Source of the DNA: Heterohyrax brucei | Taxonomy: Eukaryota; Chordata; Mammalia; Hyracoidea; Procaviidae | DNA: 64,000 nt | Assembly: GCA_028571685.1 (NCBI GenBank) | Contig: CM053142.1 | Span: 64,753,296-64,817,295 of the forward strand | Direction of reading: 5' to 3' | Shown: in pieces, positions 35,705 through 47,700 of the stretch | Layout: every line of letters begins with the position of its first letter | How positions within the stretch are numbered: the first letter of the stretch is position 1 | Position numbers and translations under genes: made by a program | The notes under the pieces: generated by a model | Database searches by the model: none | What the model saw: only the letters and a program-made list of their open reading frames with translations | Told to the model about the DNA's origin: nothing

Positions 35705-38700
35705 TTTGTGTGCACAGACAGATATCTTTACTTTGTGCCCCCATGATGTCTTTGTTCATCCTCATGTTGCCGTGTTACAATGGCCTGACTCTGTCAAAGC
35801 TATGGTCCTGTATAGTGTTATGTTACCAGTGTCAAGAAGAGTGCCTGTCACAAAGTCAGTGCTAAAACATATTTGTTGGAAGGCAGGGAGGTATGTAAGG
35901 CCCAGGCAATATGTAAACTAGTGCCCTGGGGACTCATGCGGTCTGAATGCTTACATGGTGAGTCAGTCACAGGTTACACAACAATGAGACTGAACAGGTT
36001 ATTTCAGTCTTTCAGGGAGATGTCAAAATGACAGGCTGCTCTTACAATGAGAGTCAGTATTTCCTACTGTCATAGCGTGTGGCACGTTCATTTACTATCA
36101 CTGATTTCTATACGCAGGCACTAAATACAACTGTGATGGGCATCACGAGAGTAAAGTCATTTCCAATGAAATTCTTAGTATGACATGTTTTGGGGTTCAC
36201 TGGTACACTTTTACCACTAGAATTTAATACAGGATTTGGATTATGAGGGAGATTAATATGAACTCAGAGGCCAGATTAAGAATAATGACTTAAATTTTTA
36301 TCAGATCATTTTAGAAAAACATACTGTATTCACTTTGAGAGTGAAATAAGAGGGACAGTGGCCTTTATTCTCTCCTATAAGAGAATCACCTAGCAAGAAT
36401 TGAGTAAAGCTCAGTTAAGCTTAGTCAGTATGGAAAGTTTAAGGGCGGGGACTGAAATACTCAACACTATAAAGAACACAAGCTGGAAGATCCTTATTTT
36501 GCCATAAACTATTGTGAGATTCAAATCTGGAGTGCACTGAGGCCACATTAACTGACAAATCGGAGCATGAAAGAATTTCATGTTCCATTACCAAGCAGAA
36601 GTTGGCCTAATTCTAAATATGTGAGAATCAGATGAGTTAAGGTCTGCTTTAAATATTTCAGCAGCAATACTAATATAACAAAATGGAATCGACAATTTGT
36701 GGTAAACCTTAATAAATGTTCAATCACGTGCATGTGTTTCATTATATTCAACATTCTACTTTCGTGTCTACTTGAAATTTTTCTGAATTAAAAAAATTCA
36801 GTCAGCCTATATCAAGAAGTATTAGAAATCAAATTTTACCCAAATACATTAACAAAAAATATTTCAGAGAAGTATTCATTTAAGTAAAAAATTACTCACG
36901 TCTGGCAATTCTTTCAAGTTTTCTGCCTTTTACTTTAAGGGCATACTGAGCAATCTAATGGGCCATTTCCAACTTAAGTGATTAAGTTGAACTGTTTTTC
37001 TGGAATGGCCATCATAGCCGTTGTCATATTACTACCTTAGACGTCCTGAATGTCATCAAAATGTCTTCCTTTCAATATTTCCTTTTTCTTCAGGTAAAGA
37101 AGAAAGTCACTGGGGGCCTGATCAGTTGAGTAGGGAAGGTATTTCAATACAGTTACTTGTTTACTGGCTAAAAACTCCCTCACAAACAACCACACAATTA
37201 AGTTTGTGAACTTTCCACCACGCCACCGTGCACAATGGCCATTCCAGAAAGAGCTCTAAAACTGCTTTGAAGGGTCAACTAGGCACTGGCATCAGTGCAT
37301 AGCTTCCCAAGAGGAATATCTTGAAGATGACTGTAGTGATATTCAGCAAAGAAGTATGTAGCACTGTCATGGACTGAACTGTATCCCCCAAAAATGTGCT
37401 TGGCTGGGAGTCCCAATATGATGTCATTCCTCCCATGTGTTGTGAATCCTGCCTCTGTGATACTGATGATGGAGAATGGATTGCAGTTGTGTTAGTGAGG
37501 CAGGACTCAAGCTACAAGCTTGTAGGATATGCAAGACAGAAGTGAGGAGAGGAAGCTGGAACATCACACCACCAAGAAAGCAGCGCTGAGAGCAGAGCAT
37601 GTCCTATTGGAGCTGAGGCTCCTGTGCTGAGATGCTGCCCTTGAACTTGGGTTCAGTCTACCGGACTGTGATAAATTGTCTTGCTGAATGGACTTGTAAC
37701 TTGTGAATGGATTTATGCCTCACCAGACTGTGACAATAAAACCTTCTCTTCATGAAACTTTCCACTTGTGGTATTTTCTGTTAGGGCAGTAACAGATGAC
37801 TAAGACAAGCACTTATAACAATTAAGTTCATGAACGTCATTCTCACACACACGCGCACGCTTCATGGGTTTTGCTTATTGAGAGAACCCAGCCTAAGAGA
37901 CTCAACTTCAGCCAAGATGCAGAGCTCTAAACCTTGAAAGGAGAAAAACCATCCGGAAATACTGAGCAGACTTTCACCTCTAGCACTGCATTGCAGTAAC
38001 TGATGCAAGCCAAGCAAAGGCACCACATTTACTTTATAGACCAGCTCTGTTCTATGCCCTGTGAAAGCTAAAATAGAAAGCTTAGAGTCTAGCATAAATA
38101 TGCCAAAAGAAAAGCACGGCATATCTAATGAGTTCAAGTGGCACCACTAAATAATAATAAAATTAACACTTGTGCTTAATTATATTTAAGACTATAAAAG
38201 TCACAGAGGTCAAAAAAAGGGGTTCAAACTAGAAATTGTCTCACCTACAAAAGAACTCCCACAAGTCTAGGTTTTGAATTCTCTGAATTCTTCTAATTCG
38301 GTTGCGATCCATTGTTCTCCCAAAGAGACTAGCAACTTCATTATATTCATGTGTTTGATTGTGCAGAGGAATAAGCTGGAGAAAGAAGTTTGCATTATTT
38401 CACTGGTCCTTTCCAACCTCTTTTAACACACTTAAGTTAGTTCTGCCCTTACCTGATACGGCACTTCAGTATTCACGTTCTCCCAGTGTGACGGCATAGG
38501 AATAGCTTCATTTTCACAAATATAACTTTAAAAAGCAAAAGATAAAACAAAATATTAGAAGCTGATTGTAATTACTGTCCATGACTAGTCTTTTCTCCAT
38601 AACAGAAACTTCATGTTCAGATATTGGAACAAATACAACTAAATGTAGCCTTTCACTTCTTTATTTAAAAATATTTATTAAATGTCCAGTGTATGCCACC

Positions 38701-41700
38701 TTTTAAGTGATGAATTAGGAACTTTCATTGAAAACACCCAACCCTACATGCTATCAAAATTTCAAAAAGTTGTTTATGTTGTTTTTCTAAAACCTCCAGA
38801 CTTTCTATAAAATGTAAGAAGATGTTATTTTTTTATTTTTTACATTTTTTAGAAGCAGTAGAAAAGGATTTCCAAGAAGAGGATCAAATTTTTTATTTAA
38901 AAAAATCAATATATTTACACTGCCTGTTGAATTAGAAAAAAAAACTCATCAGCAATATATTCAGTGTCCTCCAAGATCTAACTCAAGCCTAAAGCTTTAT
39001 TTATTACCCCCTGTTCTCCTGGTGGTGAAGGAGTAGTTAAGTGCTACGGCTGTTAACCAGAAGGTTGGCAGTTCAAATCCACCAGGAGCTCCCTGAAAAC
39101 TCTATGGGGCAGTTCTGCTCCATCTATACTGTCACTATAAGTCAGAACTGACTCGATGGGAGTGGGTTTGCTTTCTGGTTTTTGTTCTTCTGAAGGGAAA
39201 CTCTGGTGGCATAGTGGTTAAGTGCTAGCTCTGCTAACCACAAGGTCAGCAGTTCAGATCTGCCAGGTGTTCCCTGAAAACGCTGTGGGGCAATTCTACT
39301 CTGTCCTGTGGGATTAGTGTGAATCAGAACCAACTCAAAGGCAATAGGCTTGGTTTTGGTTGGTATTCTCCCGGAGCACTGGTTAAGAGCTTAACTATGG
39401 CAAGTAACTGCTGCCAAGCAAGAGGTCAGTAGTTTCAATCTACCACTTGCTCCCTGGATACCCTATGGGGCAGTTTTACTCTGCCCTACAGAGTTGCTAT
39501 GAGTCAGAAACAACTTGACAGTCAAGGGCTTGGTGTGGATGTGAATACAGACAAAGATACTAATGCCAGGGGTATGACAGCAACAGCTGAAGTTGACATA
39601 CTGAACTTCTCTGTTATTGAGGTTACTGGAAGAAAGTCATGAGCCTCAAGCTTATGCTTAATTTAGCTTGTGTTTTTCAAACTTATGTTAATTTCTGAAA
39701 ATATAATCCTAAATTACTACATATAAAAAAGTATACAATGAGAACAGTTCTTCCACTCTAGCTTGAAGGTCTTCCAATTCTTACTTTCTTGCCCCAGCCC
39801 CAGGTAATCATTGTTTTTAGTTACTTGAGTATTCTTCTAGAACTTCTTTAGGATGCAAGCCTTTTTCTATTTTTCCCCATTAATGATAACAGAAAACACA
39901 CACTTTTTTACAACTGGCTTTTTTCACTTAGTATATTTCTAGAGATCTCCCTAATAAGGTGTGTTACCTCCAAAACGGTGTGTTATTAAGTTTCTGAACT
40001 TCTGTCAATCTCATGTGGGGGAGGGGGAAGTCAGGTATTGTTCTGGATTGAATTTTGTCACCCAAAGTACATACTGTCTTTATTTCAGGCCCCTACCACA
40101 GAACCTGGCACATGGCAGCCAACAGACACTGGATGAACTACTGAGTACATTCTCATTCATAGATGCACAGGATTCTACTGTATGGATATATCATAATTTA
40201 CTTAACCAGTTCTCTGTTGATGATATTTAGCTTAAACTTTTTGTCAGTGCATTAAGAATGCTTAAAGAATAAGTTGTTCATTTACCATTTTACGTATATG
40301 AGTCTATCTGTGGGATAATTTTTAGAAATGGAATTTCTGTGTCAAAGAATATACTTATTCACAACTCTGACAGATATTGCCCAAATGCCAATTTTCTAAC
40401 AACCTCTCCAGTAACGCATGTTATTACGATTATGAACTTTTGTCAATCTGATAGTAAGAACAAACAAAAAAAAGAAAGTCAGGTATTCTTTCGAATTCAA
40501 TGTTGTCACCCAAAATATATGTTGTAAATCCCAACCTCTATAGATGTGGTTGTAACTCCATTTGGCAATGGGTTGTCTTTGTTATGTTAATGATATAAGA
40601 TTGATACAACATTAATACAGTGTGTGTCTTGAGTCAATCTCTTTTGCGATATAAAAGAGAGTCAACTAGCAAAGGAAAGCAGCAGAGATAGGGTAAAACA
40701 GATGCCAAGACACATGGAAATCTCCAAGGAACCAGAAAGCAGAAGCTGAAAAGACAAAGACCTTCCTCTAGAGCCACCAGAGAGAAAGAATTCCCCTAGA
40801 GCTGGCACTCTGAATGCAGACTTCTTAGCCTCCAAAACCGTAAGAAAATAAATTTCAGTTTTTTAACACTATCCACTGGTAGAATTTCTGTTACAGCAGC
40901 ATAACTAGGAGAGAACCTTGTACTAGGAAGTGTAAGTGCTGCTCTAACAGATACCTGAAATGCAGAAGTGGTTTTGGAATTGGGTGATGGGTAGAAGGTG
41001 GAAGAGTTTTAAGGGACTTAACAGTAAAAGCCTAGATTTCTTGTCAACAGGAAGCATGCCTGTCTTATTTGCTACACATACATTAAATGCTCAGTATACT
41101 TCTGAAATAAACAAATGGGCTTCATCAATCAACTGTATTCTACCTAACTGGTTCTCCACTTTTGTTATCTTCCTTACCATCTTCCATTTCGGTTAATTCT
41201 GTCCCTCCCCATTCTATGGTTGTACAGTCCATGACAGTACAAAGTCCTTGATCCAATTATGTGCTTCTTTCCCTCTACAAAACACAGGCTGTTGTTGTTA
41301 GGTGCTGTACAGTCAGTTCTGACTCACAGCCACCTACCTACAACAGAATGAAACAGCTCCCAGTACAGCACCATCCTTAAAATCTTTTGCTATGCTTGAA
41401 CCTGTTGTTGCAGCCAATGTGTCAATCCATCTCACCGAGGGTTCTCCTCTTTTGCATGACATGCTCTACCAAGCATGGTGTCCTTCTTCAACGACTAGTC
41501 CCTCCTGCTAACATGTCTAAAGTACAAGAAATGAAGCCATCCATGCTTCTAAGGAGCACTCTGGCCATAGTTCTTTCAAGATGGATTCGTTTATTCTACT
41601 AGCAGCCCGTGGTACATTCAATATCCTTCACCAATACCATCATTCAAATGTATCAATTATTCTTCCATTTTTCCTTATTCGCTGTCCAGCTTTCTATAAG

Positions 41701-44700
41701 AGGTCACTTGCAGTAGATTTGCTCAATTCAAGGAATCATTTGGCTTCCTGACTGATGCCTCCACGGATGTTGATAGTGGATCCAAACAAAAGGAAACCCT
41801 TGATAATTTCAAGCTTTTCTTCATTTATCAGGATGTTGCTTATTAGTCCAGCTGTGAGGATTTCTGTTTTATCTCTATGTTGAGGTGTAATCCATACTGA
41901 AGCTGTGGTCTTTGATCTTCACCAGTAAGTGCTTCATGTCCTCTTCATTTTCAGCAAGGAAGGTTACATCACCTGCTATGCCAAGTTGTTAATGAATCTT
42001 CACCCAATCCTAATTTCCTGTTCTTTTTTATATATTCCATCTTCTTGGACTGTTTGCTCAGCACACACACTGAATAAATACAGTGAAAGTATATGATGCT
42101 TTCCTAACTTTAAACCATGCAGTGTCCCTTCTGTTCAAATTAACTCTGTTGCAGGTTCCACATGAGAAAAATTAAGTGTTCCATAATTCCCACTCTTTCC
42201 AATGTTTTCCATAATTTGTTATGATCCACACAGTTGAATGCCTTTGCACTGTAAATGAAACACACATGAACATCTTTCTGGTATTCTCAGCCTTCAGCCA
42301 AGATCCGTCTGACATCAGCAATGATAATCCTCATTCCATGTCCTCTTCCAAATCTGGCTTGAATTTCTGGCAGTTCCCTGATGATGTACTGCTGCAACTG
42401 CTTTTGAATGATCTTCAGCAAAACTTTACTTGTGTATGATATGAATGATACTGTTTGATAATTTCTGGATTTGGTTGGATGACATTTCTTTGAAGTGGGC
42501 ACAAGTGGACAACCAGTCAATTGGCCAGGTAGCTCTCTTCCAAATTTCTCCAGTGCTGCATCCATTTGCTGAAACATCTCAATTGGTATCCCATCAACTC
42601 CTGGAGCATTGTTTTTTTTACCAATACCTGCAGTGTAGTTTGGACTTCTTTAGTATCACTGGTTGTTGAAACGGTTGCTGCTTGAAACGGTTCAACATCA
42701 ACCAGTTCTTTTGGGTATAGTGACTCTGCATTCCTTGCATTTTCTTTTAATGTTTTCTGCATTGTTCAATATTTTCCCTACAGACTTCTTCAGTATGGCA
42801 ACTCAACTTGAATATTTTTCTTCTGCTTGAGAAATGACATTGCTCTTCCCTTTTGGTTTTCTAACTACAGGTTTTGAACATTTCACTAAAATACTCTATC
42901 TTCTCGAACTACCTTTTGAAATTTGTTAACTCTTTCACTTCATCATTTATTTCTTCACTTTAGCTACTCTACATTTAAATGCAAGTTACAGTTTCACCTG
43001 ACATCCAATGTTTTTTCTTTCTTCCTTGTTTTTTTTAAAGACTTCTCACTGTTTTCATGCATGATGTCCTTGATGTCATTCCATAATTCGTCTAGTTTTC
43101 AGTCATTAGTTTTCAATACGTCAGATCAAGTGTTTGATACGAACTGTAAGTTCAGGTAGGATATGCTCAGTAAGTATTTCAGCTCTGATGGACTTGTAAT
43201 TTTCTTCACCTTCAACTTGAATTTCAGTGACCAACTAACTGATGGTCTGTTCTGCAGTCAGCCCCTCGTCTTGTTCTGACTGATGATACTGAGCTTCTCC
43301 ATAGTCTCTCTTCACAGATGTACTTGATTTGATTCCTATATATTCCATCTGGTGAGGTCAACATGTATAGTTGTCATTGATGTTGTTGGACAAAAAGTAT
43401 TTACAATGAAGTCGTTTGTCTTGCAGAATTCTATAACGTAACCACTGCAACATTTCTATGACCAAGGCCATATTTTCCAGCTACTGATCCTTCTTTGTTG
43501 CCAACATTCACACTCCAATCACCAGTAACTATCAATGCATTTTGATTACATTTTTGATCAATTTCAGACCACAGAAGTCAACAAAAATCTTCAATTTCCG
43601 CACCTTTGGCATTAGTGGTTGGTATGTAAATTTGAATACTAGATGTATTAATTGCTCTTCCTTGCATGTGAAAGGATATTACTGTATCACTGACAGTATT
43701 GTATTTCATGACAGATCTTGAAATGTTCTTTCTGATGATGAATACACTGCTATTCCTCAATATCATTCTCAGCACAGTAGACCACATGATTGTCTGCTTC
43801 AAAATGGTGAATACCAGTATATTTCAGCTCATTAAAGTCTAGGATACCAGTCTTTATGTATTCGATTTCATTTTTGATGACTTAAATTTCCCAGATTCAT
43901 ACTGCATACATTTCAAATTCCAAGTATTAATGGATGCTTACAGCTCTTTCTTCTTCTTCTTTTTTTTTTTTTAGTGTTTTATCCTTTTCCTTAATTTTAT
44001 GATTGAGTAAAAATGTACACTCCCATATAAATTTGCATGCCTATCTATAAGGAGCTCCCACTGCTCTACCTGTCTGGTGACAGCACACTCTTCCTCTACG
44101 CTCCATACATGTCTTTACCTCGCAACAATCTTCTATCCCCTCCTCTCCACCCACTCCCCCATCTCCAGTAAGAGGTCAGCAGGACGACATCTTATGGATG
44201 CAGAGAACCATAAAGTGCATACATGATACGGTCACTCTGTGCCACCAAGTCCAATCCACTCCTGCCCAAAGAGTTGGCCAACTCCATTATGATTTATGGA
44301 CAGGGGCAACAACAGGGCCAGTGGCCATACTCCCAGGGGAACTCTGAGGCCCCTGGACCATCAACTGCAGTCTTTTAGTGGAGATCTCAGGGTGTACCCC
44401 TTTTTATTCTTGTGTTGCCAGTGAGACTCAACTTTGTGAACTCCATCATGGCTATCACTGGTGGTGGCCGGGCACCATCCGGTTCTTCTGGTCCCAAGTC
44501 GATGTAGGCACCCAGTGATGTGGGTCTCTTTGCCTTCTGGGTTGTCTTTCCCCCATGTCACTTTGGTCCTCGGTGAGCATCTGTTCCTGCTGAGTTGGGA
44601 CCATTTACTGTGCCCTCGGATGGCAGCTTGGCAGCTTTTAAGACCCCAGACACCACTCACCAACGTAGGGTGCAGAGAGCCCTCTTAGCAAAACTCCAGT

Positions 44701-47700
44701 TGTGCCATTTGGCCTCGGTTTCGCCTAAAAGCATGGTCCCCCACCCCCTGCCCCAGCTACTCTATCCTTGCAATATTGGGTTAAGATGGAAGGAGTACTC
44801 ATGTTATGTTTAAGTCCACTTAATATTGTTCTTGTTTCTAATGTGTGCTATCACCAATTTCACCAGATACCTAGCAACTATCTAATTTAAACCCTTCCCC
44901 TCTCCCCTCCCTTGCAGCCGTCAAAGAGACTTTTCTTCTATACACAGGTCTGTTTTTGAGATCTTATTGTAGAGGTCTCATACAATATTTGTCCTTTTGT
45001 TCCCCTCTCACTTCTTGTTTGGGTTCTTTGTTTCCTTTTCTGTTTTTCTTTAGTAAGTTTAGCCACTGGTTTGTCAATTTTGTTGATCTTTTCGCAAAGC
45101 CAGCTTTTGGTCTTTTCAATTTTTTCAACTGTTCTTCTATTCTCTAAATCATTTAGTTCTGCTCTAATCTTTATGATCTGCTTTCTTCTGGTGCCTGAGG
45201 GGTTTCCTCTGTTGTTCTCTCTCTACTTGTTCGAGCTGTAGGGTAGTTCTTTGGTTTGGTTTCTTTCTTCCTTCCTGATGTGTCCATTTATGGAGATAAA
45301 CTGACCTCTGAGCATTGCTTTGGCTGTATCCTACAGGTTCTGGTAGGAGTGTTTTCATTCTCACAGGATTCCATAAATTTCTTTATTTCATCCTTGATTT
45401 CCTCTATAACCCATGGTTTTCTGAGCAAGATGCTGTTTAGTTTCCATGAGTTCCACTTTTCATGTTTTTTCTGCTATTGATTTCAACTTTTATAGTTTTA
45501 TGATCTGAGAAGATGCTTTGCATTAATTCAGCAGTATACCTTTGAAGAGAATTGCTTTACATTCTAACACGTGGTCTATTTTGTAGAATGTTCCATTTGC
45601 ACTGGAGAAGAAGGTGTAGTTGTACGTTGATGGACAGAAAGTTGTGTATATGTCAATGAGGTCTAGTTGGTTAATTGTGGCAATAAGGTTGGTATGTCTT
45701 TATTGAGCTTTTTTTCTAGATGATCTGTCCAATATTGAGAGTGGAGTGTTGAAGTCTCCCACTATTACTGTAGAGTGATCTATCTGATTTTTCAGTGTAG
45801 TCAGTGTTTCTTCAACGTATTTAGGTTCTCCAATATTAGGTGAATAATTTATTTAATATTGCTAAGTCCTGCTTGTGTATTGAAACTTCCAGCAATAAAC
45901 AGTGTCCATTCTTATCCATGATGGTGGATTTTATATTCAAATCTATTTTATCTGACATTAGAATTGCCACACCTGCTCCTCGTTGTATATTGTTAGCTTG
46001 ATATATATTCTTCCATCCTTTAGTTTTCAGTTTGTTGATATCTTTAAGTCTAAGGTGAGTTTCTTGTAGGCAACATATGGATGGCTCATGTCTTTTGAAC
46101 CAAGATGTCACTCGGTGTCTCTTTACTGGAGTGTTCAGTCCATTCACATTCAATGTAATTATTAATAGGTATGGGTTTAGTGCTGTCACTGTGATACATT
46201 TAATTTGTGTTGATGTTTTCTCTGTTGTTCTTATTAATCTGTTCTGAGACTTTCTTGTTCATGAGTTGATTTTTCACCCTTTTTAGGGTTGGTTTCATGG
46301 TTGTTGAGACTCCTGTATTATGTTTCTTGATTTGATACATTGCATCTTTATTGTGCTTTACAGCTTCCCCTATAATCCCCCTTAATAAACTATGTATAAA
46401 CCCAATTTTAATTACTACCAGTCTTATTAACTTCCTCTCCATCTGGAAGGTCTATAACAACTGTAGTACATCCCTCATTTCAATATGATGACATCATAAT
46501 TTTCCTGATATGATCACTGGGTCATTTCTTTTACTATTACAGCCTTGAGTTTGGAGCCTTACCTAAATGAGTAGGTTTCCAGATGATGTGTCCTGAATTT
46601 GCTTCTAAAATATAGTTACTGGTTTTGTTCTTCCAAGCCAAGAGATTCTTTCAGCATTTCTTGTAGCTTTGGTTTGGTTTTTACAAAGTCTCTGAGTTTC
46701 TATATGCGAATGTCTCCATTTCATTTCATACTGGAAAGACAGTTTTGCAGGATATATAATTTTTGGCTGGAAGTTCTTCTCCTTCAAGGCTTTGAATGTG
46801 TCATGCCACTGTCTCCATGCCAGCATTGTTTCTGCTGAGAAATCTGACAAAAGCTCACAGGGTTTCCCTCTGAATGTTAGCTTTGCTTTAAGTCTTGCTG
46901 CCTTTAAGAGTTTCTGCTTATGTTTCATTTGTTCAGCTTGATTATAATATGTTTTGAAGTCTTTCTATTCAGATCTACATTGGGTGGTGTTTGAGATGTA
47001 TCTTGGATATCTATATTCTCCTCTTTCATAATTTCTGGGAAGTTTTCTGTCAGCAGCTAAGCAACAATACTCTCTGTATTCTCAGGTGTTTCACCTTGTT
47101 CAGGAGCTCCAATTAATTGGACATTGTTCCTCTTAATAGAGCCCCACATGCTTCTTAATGCTTCTTTATTTTTTCTTGTTTATTTTTTCTGATTTCTCCC
47201 CATAGATGCTGGAGTTGGTAGCTCTGTCTTCCAAGTCAGAAAGTCTATTTTCCATTCATTCCATTCTGTTCTCTTGGCTTTGAATTGAAGTTTCTGTGTC
47301 TTTGACTTTGTTTTTGATCTGTTGGATTTCAGAGCACTGGTGTTCCATCAGATCAAATAGCTTGCTTAATTTTTCATTTTGCTCTGCTGCATTTTGTATA
47401 AGGTCTAGGAGGGCTCCATATATAATCCTTTTGTATTCACTTTCCAATAATTTCAGAACAGCTTCTTCATCTGGGAAGTTCTTTGGTTGTTTCTTTTGGG
47501 GGCCTTCTGAAGCCATGGGTGATTTCTTAGTCACGCTTTTATCCAGTTTCTTGCTTTTGGGGCATCATGTGAGTCGATAAAGGCTGGGAGAGATGCTGTA
47601 ACGATGGACTACAGTTCTTTCTCTAAGCCTTCTTAAAATGAAAGGTAAAAGGTATCTGACAACTTCCAAAGTCAGTCAGGTTTTCAGGTGTACAGGTCCC

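Larger units (their letters stand above)
33000..35890 (+). mobile_element. Long L2 LINE, ORF2 to 3' end, interrupted
   Basis: Diverged sense L2 over nearly 2.9 kb. The block CTTCTTAAGAGTTGTCGACA (33738) and the RT region follow (33830-34195), then AACTTGGGAGTTACCCTTCT (34755), AAGTCTCAATGGCTTTCCAC (35249), and the 3' UTR ending CAGTGCTAAAACATATTTGT (35858). Insertions at 34196-34645 (BovB) and 34966-35172 (MER5A) and the CA repeat at 35652-35700 split it. No open frame of protein quality remains. Confidence 0.7.

Noticed and set aside
35463-35921. Several open frames over 77-100 codons
   Set aside because: They are produced by the AC microsatellite at 35652-35700.
39011-39536. CRISPR-like array of regular repeats
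   Set aside because: These are three neighbouring ~170-bp SINEs, without short direct repeats and unique spacers, in a mammalian genome.
41600-43950. Functional BovB reverse transcriptase
   Set aside because: Only pieces of RT are open, with stops and frameshifts throughout, and the element is split.
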